Shown here: positions 47,720-55,256 of the stretch, in pieces | Position numbering within the stretch: position 1 is the first letter of the stretch | How the letters are laid out: the number at the start of each line of letters is the position of its first letter | NCBI GenBank assembly: GCA_017541885.1 | Contig: JAFXYF010000014.1 | Coordinates: forward strand, 65,930 to 129,929 | Length of the DNA stretch: 64,000 nt | From: Bacilli bacterium | Lineage (GTDB): Bacteria > Bacillota_I > Bacilli_A > RF39 > UBA660 | Reading direction: 5' to 3' | Made by a program: the position numbers and the translations under genes | The notes under the pieces: generated by a model | Told to the model about the DNA's origin: nothing | Databases searched by the model: none | What the model saw: the letters and a program-made list of their open reading frames with translations, nothing else

Positions 47720-47928
47720 TTGTATTTAAAGGAAATAAATAATAATCCCATAATTTCCCATAATTATAAGACATTTCTTCGACATTTATTTTATAAGATG
47801 GAATTGTAAGGAGGGATGCTAATAAGGTCATAAAGGTTAAAGATATGATAATAAATGTTTTACTATAAAAGGAGGCCAAAAGTATAAGTTAAAAAAAGAA
47901 TATGTTATACTAATAATGGGTGATAAAA
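47720..47928 (+). promoter_or_regulatory. Leader region of the two-component operon
   Basis: This 209 bp gap has two strong SD sequences, AAGGAGGG (about 47809) and AAAGGAGG (about 47868), neither followed by a convincing ORF: ATGs nearby give only 5- to 7-codon peptides. A TCCCATAATT unit occurs twice near 47744. A TATACTAATAAT box lies close to the RR start. A short attenuating leader or decayed small gene is possible. Confidence 0.35.
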
Positions 47929-48588
47929 ATGTACACAGTATGTTTAGTAGAAGATGAAATTGCTCTATCAAATGTTGTAAAAGCATATTTAGAAAGAGCA
48001 GGATATGAAGTAATATGTTTCACTAAAGGAAGTGAAGCAATTAACTATATCGGAAATAAAGTAGACTTATGGATCTTAGATATCATGTTAGGAGATGATA
48101 TTAACGGCTATGATGTAATCAAAGCAATTAGAGAAAAAGATGAAAATGTACCAGTTATATTTACATCTGCAAGAGATCAAGACCTAGATAAAATATTTGG
48201 ACTTGAACTAGGAAGCGATGATTACATGACAAAACCATATTCTAGCAAAGAATTAGTTTTAAGAGTAAACAATATAATTAAAAGAGTTTATAAAGATAAA
48301 GAAAATAATATAATTACGCACGGAGATTACAATATTAATCTAGACAAAAGAATTGTTCTAGATAAAGAAAAAGAACTTAAACTTACTACCCTTGAATTTG
48401 ACTTATTATTACTATTTGTACAAAATATTGGTAAATGCTTTCAAAGAGAAGAAATACTATCTAACGTATGGGGACAAGATTATTTTGGAACTGATCGTGT
48501 AGTAGATGATTTAGTAAGAAGACTTAGAAAGAAATGTTCTAAATTAAAAATAGAATCCGTATATGGCTACGGTTATAGAATGTTATGA
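47929..48588 (+). CDS. OmpR/PhoB-family response regulator
   Basis: The 219 aa protein has a receiver domain with acidic pocket EDE near residue 8, phosphoacceptor Asp51 (LDIML) and Lys in TKPY, then a winged-helix DNA-binding domain (LTTLEFDLLLLF to VYGYGYRML). ATG 47929 follows GGGTGAT. The kinase gene overlaps its stop (ATGA). Targets may include the adjacent DUF285 genes, which is inference. Confidence 0.95.
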   Translation: MYTVCLVEDEIALSNVVKAYLERAGYEVICFTKGSEAINYIGNKVDLWILDIMLGDDINGYDVIKAIREKDENVPVIFTSARDQDLDKIFGLELGSDDYMTKPYSSKELVLRVNNIIKRVYKDKENNIITHGDYNINLDKRIVLDKEKELKLTTLEFDLLLLFVQNIGKCFQREEILSNVWGQDYFGTDRVVDDLVRRLRKKCSKLKIESVYGYGYRML

Positions 48589-49841
48589 AAAACACACTAA
48601 GTAAACAACTATTATTTGTTGTTGGGATTGCCTTTTTACTATTATTTATCTCTTTAGGAGCAATACTCCCAAGACTACTTATACCAGTAGCAGAAGCCAA
48701 TATTTATAATTATTTAAGAGAACCATTACAAGTCTATACAGTTACAGATAATAAGCTACAAAATACAGAGATAGCTTATATCTATATAACAAATGATACT
48801 GTCGCTACAAGTTTAAATATCACTGAAGTAATTGATTTAAACAATTTAGATAAAGTTATTTTTAAAATGACCAAATCTTACGGCAAATTTATTTATAAAC
48901 ATAAAACATACTACTATTATAAACTTACAAATGATGATATAACGAAGATTGCAATTACTAATGATCGTTATATAAATCAAACAAAAACATCAATACTCAG
49001 TGCTATATTCCCATTGGTGTTGGGCACATTTTTAATGATTGGACTAATGATTGTATGTTGGTCCACTATTGTTGTTCGAAAAATAGAACGTTTAAAAACG
49101 AAGATTGATAACATAGATAATCCAGACTATAATCATAAAATTGATTTTCAAGCAGATGACGAAATAAGGTCACTCGCTTTAGCAGTAGAAGATATGCGTA
49201 TTTCTCTAATTAATCAAGAGGAATATCGTAATCAAATGTACCAAAATATATCACATGATTTTAAAACACCTCTTACCGTTATAAAATCATATATAGAAGC
49301 AGTTGAGGATGGAGTAGAAAGCGAGTCTACCGCCCTTTCTACTATCAAAGAACAAACTGACAAACTAGAACAAAAAGTACACTCACTTCTTTACTTAAAT
49401 AAATTAGATTATCTTAAAAATTCACAAAATAATTCTTCTGAATTAGTAGATATGGAGAAAATAATTAAAGAAGAAGTGGAGAAGTTTAAGTTTCACAGGA
49501 AAGAGCTTAAGTTCTCCGTAAATATTGATAAGAAGTCCAAGTATTATGGTTCAGAAGAGAACTGGGAAACTATCCTAGACAACTTGTTAAGTAATTTTAT
49601 GAGATATGCTAAAAAAGAGATCACAATTACTGCAAAGCAAAATAAATTAGTTTTATATAATGACGGAGATCAGATAGATGAAGATTTCCTAGAAGTAATA
49701 TTTACTCCTTTTAGAAAAGGAATTAAAGGAGAATTTGGTCTAGGATTATCTATCGTTAAAAAAACATTAAATGTAATGGGTTATGATATTACAATTCAAA
49801 ATGAAAAGAATGGGGTATCATTCATCATTACAAAGAAATAA
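48585..49841 (+). CDS. Sensor histidine kinase, partner of the upstream regulator
   Basis: The 418 aa protein has two membrane helices (about residues 8-30 and 144-167) enclosing an extracellular sensor of about 110 residues, a HAMP region, and the dimerisation helix with HDFKTPLTVIKSY (His224). The ATPase domain has NLLSNFMRYA (N box), YNDGDQI (G1) and FGLGLSI (G2). Ligand unknown. It is translationally coupled to the response regulator. Confidence 0.94.
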   Translation: MKNTLSKQLLFVVGIAFLLLFISLGAILPRLLIPVAEANIYNYLREPLQVYTVTDNKLQNTEIAYIYITNDTVATSLNITEVIDLNNLDKVIFKMTKSYGKFIYKHKTYYYYKLTNDDITKIAITNDRYINQTKTSILSAIFPLVLGTFLMIGLMIVCWSTIVVRKIERLKTKIDNIDNPDYNHKIDFQADDEIRSLALAVEDMRISLINQEEYRNQMYQNISHDFKTPLTVIKSYIEAVEDGVESESTALSTIKEQTDKLEQKVHSLLYLNKLDYLKNSQNNSSELVDMEKIIKEEVEKFKFHRKELKFSVNIDKKSKYYGSEENWETILDNLLSNFMRYAKKEITITAKQNKLVLYNDGDQIDEDFLEVIFTPFRKGIKGEFGLGLSIVKKTLNVMGYDITIQNEKNGVSFIITKK

Positions 49842-49866
49842 AAACAGGAGAAATCCTGTTTTTTTG
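49842..49866 (+). terminator. Terminator after the histidine kinase
   Basis: AAACAGGA pairs with TCCTGTTT around GAAA-like loop, followed by a run of T residues. Confidence 0.85.
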
Positions 49867-49898
49867 TGTAAAGTAAAAGCATAATTACTCTTCAATAA

Positions 49899-49927
49899 TT
49901 GAGGTATAACAATAAAAATGATAAAAT
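49899..49927 (+). promoter_or_regulatory. Promoter of DUF285 paralogue 1
   Basis: TTGAGG (49899-49904) and TAAAAT (49922-49927) are separated by 17 bp. The same arrangement precedes paralogues 2 and 3, but here the palindrome around the -35 box is not conserved. Confidence 0.65.
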
Positions 49928-49944
49928 TATAGTTGGAGAATAAT

Positions 49945-52305
49945 ATGAAACATACTAGAAGAAGAAAATTTTATAATAAAAAGTATAGAATTTTTGCCAT
50001 TCTAGTTTTTGTGTTGTGTCTAACTGTTGGATATTCACTTCTAAGAACAGGTTTAGGAATAACTGGATCAATTAATCTATCAAAGTATAAAGAACCAATT
50101 ATTAGAACAACTTATGATAACGATAAAACAGCATTTAGGAGCGATACTTATAGAGATAGTATTAAAACAATTAATTTAGATGATGAAATTAATCCTCCAA
50201 ACAATGTAGTAGCATCATGGGATATAGGAGTAGCTGGAAATGGAAATGTAATGGCATATATAACAACTAATCAAGATGACAATACAATGTATGATTTATA
50301 TATCCAAGGTGATGGACATTTATATGCAAATGAAGATAGTAAATATTTATTTGCAGATTTAAAATACATTGATGAAATAAATAACATAGAAAAATTAGAT
50401 ATTTCTCGAGTAACAAACATGTCATATATGTTTGATCACACGGGATATAATAGTACATCTTTTACATTAAACCTTGGCAGTAATTTTGATACTAGTAATG
50501 TTACAAATATGGATAAAATGTTCAATTATATTGGTTATAGCAGTACTGTTTTTACTCTGAATTTAGGGGATAAATTCGATACTAGTAAAGTAACTACTAT
50601 GTCTGCTATGTTTTATAATACAGGCTATAATAGTACAGTATTTACCCTAGACTTAGGAAATAAATTTGATACAAGTAATGTAACTAAAATGCTTTCTATG
50701 TATAATAAAACAGGATATAGTAGTACAGTATTTACCCTAGACTTAGGAGACAAATTTGATACAAGCAATGTCACAACTATGTCTTACATGTTTGATCATA
50801 TAGCATATAAAAGCCCAGTATTCACATTAGATTTAGGAGACAAATTTGATACAAGTAAAACAACTAATATGTCTAACATGTTTAATTATACTGGCTATAG
50901 TAATACAGAGTTTGAATTAAATCTAGGAGACAAATTTGATACTAGTAACGTTACAAATATGTACCAAATGTTTAGAAGTACAGGATATCGTAGTCAAAGG
51001 TTCACTTTAGATTTAGGAAATCTGTTTGATACAAGTAATGTAACAAGTATGTACCATATGTTTAATCAAACTGGTTATTTAAGTCCAGTATTTACTTTGG
51101 ATTTAGGAGATAAGTTTGATACAAGCAATGTCACAGATATGCAAAGAATGTTTTATTCAACAGGATATAATAGCACTGTCTTCACATTAGATTTAGGAAA
51201 TCTATTTGATACAAGCAATGTCACAAATATGTCTAAAATGTTTGAATATACTGGATATAGCAGTACAGTCTTTACTTTAGATCTAGAAGATAAATTTGAC
51301 ACAGGCAAAGTAACAAATATGGAAGAAATGTTTTTTGAAACAGGATATAATAGTTTAGTGTTTACCTTAGATCTAGGCTCAAAATTTGATACAAGTAATG
51401 TTGAAAAGATGTCAAATGCGGATGTTCAATATGGTAATGGTCATAGCGGAGGATATTTAGGAGGAATGTTTTATTCAACAGGCTATAGTAGTACAGTAAT
51501 GACTTTAGACTTAGGCGACAAATTTGACACAAGTAAAATAAAAGATATGACAGCGATGTTTTGCTGTGTAGGACATAGCAGTCCTGTATTTACTTTAAAT
51601 TTGGGAGACAAATTTGATACTAGTAACGTTACAAATATGGGAAGTCTTTTTGATGAGGCAGGACGTAATAGTACAGTGATGGCCCTAGATTTGGGTAATA
51701 AATTTGATACAAGTAATGTTACCACTATGGATAAATTGTTTACTTATGTTGGATACAAAAATGCATCATTCACATTAGATTTAGGAGATAAATTTGATAC
51801 AAGAAATGTAACAAATATGTATGAAATGTTTAACTGTACCGGATTTGGTAGCACAGTTTTCACACTAGATTTAGGAGATAAATTTGATACAAGCAGAGTT
51901 ACAGATATGTCTCAAATGTTTGCTTTTACTGGACCAAAAAGTACTGTTTTTACTCTTAATTTGGGTGATAAGTTTGATACAAGTAATGTAACCAATATGT
52001 TTGATATGTTTTACAGAATTGGTTATAGCAATCCCAATTTCACATTAGATTTAGGAGACAAATTTGTTACAAATAATGTAACTTCTATTGGAGAAATGTT
52101 CTATGAAGCAGGTTTTAGTAATGACTATTTCGAGATTGATTTATCCAACTTTGATTTTAGTAATATAACATATTATGATAATATATTTATCGGATGGAAA
52201 ACTACAAATAAAATATATGTTAAAGATGCTTCAGATCAAGCATGGGTAATTTCGCATGCTGGAAATTTAAGTATAACAACATCAAATGTCTTAATAAAAA
52301 CATAA
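49945..52305 (+). CDS. DUF285/BspA-like repeat surface protein, paralogue 1
   Basis: The 786 aa protein has a short basic start (MKHTRRRK), a hydrophobic signal/anchor helix (about residues 14-32) and a conserved head with DEINPPNNVVASWDIG. The rest is about 18-20 repeats of 30 residues of the type FDTSNVTNMSxMF-x5-GYSSTVFTLDLGDK, the DUF285 family of leucine-rich-like repeats found on surface proteins. One repeat near residue 490 carries a ~15-residue insertion. It ends TSNVLIKT with no LPxTG. ATG 49945 follows TTGGAGAATA. It lies next to the two-component system. Confidence 0.92.
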   Translation: MKHTRRRKFYNKKYRIFAILVFVLCLTVGYSLLRTGLGITGSINLSKYKEPIIRTTYDNDKTAFRSDTYRDSIKTINLDDEINPPNNVVASWDIGVAGNGNVMAYITTNQDDNTMYDLYIQGDGHLYANEDSKYLFADLKYIDEINNIEKLDISRVTNMSYMFDHTGYNSTSFTLNLGSNFDTSNVTNMDKMFNYIGYSSTVFTLNLGDKFDTSKVTTMSAMFYNTGYNSTVFTLDLGNKFDTSNVTKMLSMYNKTGYSSTVFTLDLGDKFDTSNVTTMSYMFDHIAYKSPVFTLDLGDKFDTSKTTNMSNMFNYTGYSNTEFELNLGDKFDTSNVTNMYQMFRSTGYRSQRFTLDLGNLFDTSNVTSMYHMFNQTGYLSPVFTLDLGDKFDTSNVTDMQRMFYSTGYNSTVFTLDLGNLFDTSNVTNMSKMFEYTGYSSTVFTLDLEDKFDTGKVTNMEEMFFETGYNSLVFTLDLGSKFDTSNVEKMSNADVQYGNGHSGGYLGGMFYSTGYSSTVMTLDLGDKFDTSKIKDMTAMFCCVGHSSPVFTLNLGDKFDTSNVTNMGSLFDEAGRNSTVMALDLGNKFDTSNVTTMDKLFTYVGYKNASFTLDLGDKFDTRNVTNMYEMFNCTGFGSTVFTLDLGDKFDTSRVTDMSQMFAFTGPKSTVFTLNLGDKFDTSNVTNMFDMFYRIGYSNPNFTLDLGDKFVTNNVTSIGEMFYEAGFSNDYFEIDLSNFDFSNITYYDNIFIGWKTTNKIYVKDASDQAWVISHAGNLSITTSNVLIKT
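50490..52100 (+). repeat. 90-bp tandem coding repeat array in paralogue 1
   Basis: Each unit is 90 bp (30 residues), with the best-conserved core encoding KFDTSNVTNM and LDLGDKFDTS. Sequence drift between units is moderate, with codons varied. Confidence 0.9.
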
Positions 52306-52328
52306 AAGAACCAATTAGTTCTTTTTTT
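52304..52328 (+). terminator. Terminator after DUF285 paralogue 1
   Basis: AAAAGAAC pairs with GTTCTTTT, followed by T residues. The same element, with one changed base pair, follows paralogue 2. Confidence 0.85.
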
Positions 52329-52371
52329 GTGTTTATAATTGTAAAGTAAAGGTTTATTTGTTCCACATTAA

Positions 52372-52400
52372 TTGAGAAAGAGTCTCAAAAATGATAAAAT
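52372..52400 (+). promoter_or_regulatory. Promoter and palindrome of DUF285 paralogue 2
   Basis: TTGAGA (52372-52377) and TAAAAT (52395-52400) are separated by 17 bp. TTGAGA together with TCTCAA (52383-52388) forms a perfect inverted repeat spaced by 5 bp, covering the -35 box, a candidate regulator site. Confidence 0.65.
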
Positions 52401-52417
52401 TATAATAGGAGAAAAAT

Positions 52418-55144
52418 ATGAAACATACTAGAAGAAAGCGTAGATTTGATAATAAAAAATATAGAATCTTTGCAATTCTAGTTTTTGTGTTGTGTTTAAC
52501 AGTGGGGTATTCTTTACTAGGAACAGGTTTAGGAATAACTGGATCAATTAATCTATCAAAGTATAAAGAACCAATTATTAGAACTACAAGTAAGTATGAC
52601 GCAACAGCATTTAGAAATAGTGCATATAAGGAAAAAATAAAAATCATTAATTTAGATGATGAAATTAATCCACCAAATAATGTAGTTGCATCATGGGACA
52701 TAGGAGTAGCACAAAATGGAAACGTAATGGCATATATAACAACTAATCAAGATGACAATACAATGTATGATTTATATATACAAGGTGATGGACATTTGTA
52801 TGCAAATGAAGATAGTTCATATTTACTATATGGCTTAAGAGGAGTAGATCATATTAATGGAATAAATAGTTTAGATACATCAAGAACTACTAATATGGAC
52901 TTTATGTTTCATTTTACTGGATATAACAGTCAATCATTTACTCTAGATCTCGGAAATAATTTTGATACAAGCAATGTAACAAGTATGTATGGAATGTTTT
53001 GGCAAACAGGATATAGCAGTACAGTTTTTACAATTGACTTAGGAGATAAATTTGATACGAGTAATGTAACTAATATGAATGATATGTTTGAAAATACTGG
53101 CTACAAGAGTACAATAATGACACTTGATCTAGGAGATAAATTTGATACAAGTAATGTTGAAGAGATGAGATGGGTGTTTAGTAATACAGGAAGATCAAGT
53201 TTAAATATAACACTAGATTTAGGAGACAAATTTGATACAAGTAATGCACAATATATGAATGGTATGTTTCAATCCTTTGGCTATTCAAGTACAGCCATAA
53301 GAACGCTCGATTTAGGAGATAAATTTGATACGAGTAATGTAACAACTATGAGTACTATGTTTGCTTCACTAGCATATAACTCGCCAGATTTTACATTAGA
53401 TTTAGGCGATAAATTTGATACAAGCAATGTAACAAGTATGTCCGGAATGTTTAGTAGCACAGCATGCAATAGTACAACTTTTACTTTGAATTTAGGAGAT
53501 AAGTTTGACACAAGTAATGTAACAGATATGTCCAATATGTTTTCTACACTAGGAAAAGAATCATCTGTTTTTAATCTGAATTTAGGAAATAAATTTGATA
53601 CTTCAAATGTAACAAATATGAATCAAATGTTTTACAACACTGGATCAAAAAATTCTGTTTTTGGATTGTCTTTAGGAAACAAATTTGATACAAGTAATGT
53701 AACAAGAATGGATAAAATATTTTATGGTCTTTGTTCAAATAGTTCTAGTTGTAGTTTAGACTTAGGAGATAAATTTGATACAAGTAATATTACAAGCATG
53801 TCATATATGTTTTATTCAATAGCTAAAGTGTCATCATCATTCACTTTAGATTTGAAGGACAAATTTGACACAAGTAATGTAACAGCAATGAACTCGATGT
53901 TTGAAACCGCAGGAAAACAATGCAATAATTTAGTTTTAAACTTAGGAGATCATTTTAATACCAGTAACGTAACAACCATGGAGTTTATGTTTGCATCAGC
54001 AGGCAATAATAGTTCAACACTAACTTTAGACTTAGGAGATAATTTTAATCCTATAAATACAAACTCACTACAATCAATGTTTTATTCGTTTGGCCGAGCA
54101 GTTCCTACATTAATAATAGATTTAGGAGACAACTTTGATACCAGAAATGTAACAAATATGAGAGGAATGTTTGCATACGCTGGTTATTCTAGCAACAGTC
54201 TAACAATAGATTTGGGAGACAAGTTTGATACAAGCAATGTAATATATATGGGTGGACTATTTACAAATACGGGATATTACAGTACAGACTTCACTTTAGA
54301 TTTAGGCAACAAATTTGACACATCAAATGTCACAGAAATGACAGCTAAAAACATTAGAACGTCAGCAAATTCTTCAATTGGAACAAATTATGGCTTGTTT
54401 CAAGGTTGTGGATATAGCAGTACAGTGTTTACCCTAGATTTAGGCAACAACTTTGATACAAGTAACGTAACAAATATGGCAAATATGTTTAATGGTACAG
54501 GTGCAGCTAATACCTCTTTTACAATAGATTTAGGAGATAAATTTGATACAAGCAACGTTACCGATATGAGTTTCATGTTTGAAGATATAGGAGAAAGTAG
54601 CCAAGTCTTTACATTAGACTTAAGGGATAAATTTGATACAAGCAACGTCACTGATATGACGTGGATGTTCTATGACACAGGACGCTCAAGTCCAGTATTT
54701 ACATTAAATCTAGGCGACAAATTTGATACAAGTAATGTAACTACGATGAAAAACATGTTCGATGGTTGTGGATATAGAAGTACATCGTTTACGTTGAATT
54801 TAGGCAACAAATTTGATACAAGCAATGTTACTAATATGGAGAGTATGTTTAGTGAAGTTGGAAGAAATTCAACAACATTTTCTATAAATCTAGGAAATAA
54901 ATTTTATACAAGCAACGTTACAACAATGTATCATATGTTTGAAGAAATTGGTTATTTAGCTACAACACCATTTGAACTTGATCTTTCTACTTTTGATTTC
55001 AGTAACGTTACAAGATATGATAGTATGCTCTATAGATGGAAGTCTACAAATATAATATATGTAAAGGATGCTGCTGATCAAAGCTGGTTAATTTCACATG
55101 CTGGAGGATCACTATCCACATCCAACGTCTTAATAAAAACATAA
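52418..55144 (+). CDS. DUF285/BspA-like repeat surface protein, paralogue 2
   Basis: The 908 aa protein has the same N-terminus (MKHTRRKRRFDNKKYRIF then a hydrophobic helix) and head domain as its neighbours, and about 22 DUF285-type 30-residue repeats plus a divergent first and last. A ~15-residue insertion occurs in the repeat near residue 640, at a similar distance from the C-terminus as in paralogue 1. It ends TSNVLIKT. ATG 52418 follows TAGGAGAAAAAT. Function is probably adhesion or surface interaction; this is inferred from the family. Confidence 0.92.
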   Translation: MKHTRRKRRFDNKKYRIFAILVFVLCLTVGYSLLGTGLGITGSINLSKYKEPIIRTTSKYDATAFRNSAYKEKIKIINLDDEINPPNNVVASWDIGVAQNGNVMAYITTNQDDNTMYDLYIQGDGHLYANEDSSYLLYGLRGVDHINGINSLDTSRTTNMDFMFHFTGYNSQSFTLDLGNNFDTSNVTSMYGMFWQTGYSSTVFTIDLGDKFDTSNVTNMNDMFENTGYKSTIMTLDLGDKFDTSNVEEMRWVFSNTGRSSLNITLDLGDKFDTSNAQYMNGMFQSFGYSSTAIRTLDLGDKFDTSNVTTMSTMFASLAYNSPDFTLDLGDKFDTSNVTSMSGMFSSTACNSTTFTLNLGDKFDTSNVTDMSNMFSTLGKESSVFNLNLGNKFDTSNVTNMNQMFYNTGSKNSVFGLSLGNKFDTSNVTRMDKIFYGLCSNSSSCSLDLGDKFDTSNITSMSYMFYSIAKVSSSFTLDLKDKFDTSNVTAMNSMFETAGKQCNNLVLNLGDHFNTSNVTTMEFMFASAGNNSSTLTLDLGDNFNPINTNSLQSMFYSFGRAVPTLIIDLGDNFDTRNVTNMRGMFAYAGYSSNSLTIDLGDKFDTSNVIYMGGLFTNTGYYSTDFTLDLGNKFDTSNVTEMTAKNIRTSANSSIGTNYGLFQGCGYSSTVFTLDLGNNFDTSNVTNMANMFNGTGAANTSFTIDLGDKFDTSNVTDMSFMFEDIGESSQVFTLDLRDKFDTSNVTDMTWMFYDTGRSSPVFTLNLGDKFDTSNVTTMKNMFDGCGYRSTSFTLNLGNKFDTSNVTNMESMFSEVGRNSTTFSINLGNKFYTSNVTTMYHMFEEIGYLATTPFELDLSTFDFSNVTRYDSMLYRWKSTNIIYVKDAADQSWLISHAGGSLSTSNVLIKT
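52960..54930 (+). repeat. 90-bp tandem coding repeat array in paralogue 2
   Basis: About 22 units of 90 bp. Some units are shorter or have altered cores (for example NFNPINTNSLQSMF), indicating independent drift. Confidence 0.9.
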
Positions 55145-55167
55145 AAGAACCAATTGGTTCTTTTTTT
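55143..55167 (+). terminator. Terminator after DUF285 paralogue 2
   Basis: AAAAGAACC pairs with GGTTCTTTT around AATT, with more T residues following. Confidence 0.85.
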
Positions 55168-55210
55168 GTGTTTATTATTGTAAAGTAAAGGTTTAATTGT
55201 CTTACATTAA

Positions 55211-55239
55211 TTGAGAAAGAGTCTCAAAAATGATAAAAT
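55211..55239 (+). promoter_or_regulatory. Promoter and palindrome of DUF285 paralogue 3
   Basis: TTGAGA (55211-55216) and TAAAAT (55234-55239) are separated by 17 bp, with TCTCAA at 55222-55227 completing the same inverted repeat seen before paralogue 2. Confidence 0.65.
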
Positions 55240-55256
55240 TAATATAGGAGAATAAT

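Noticed and set aside
47640..47879. Minus-strand 79-codon ORF with a hydrophobic start
   Set aside because: It starts at TTG with no ribosome binding site, runs through a terminator and ends inside the upstream gene; plus-strand SD sequences overlap it. It looks like a shadow.
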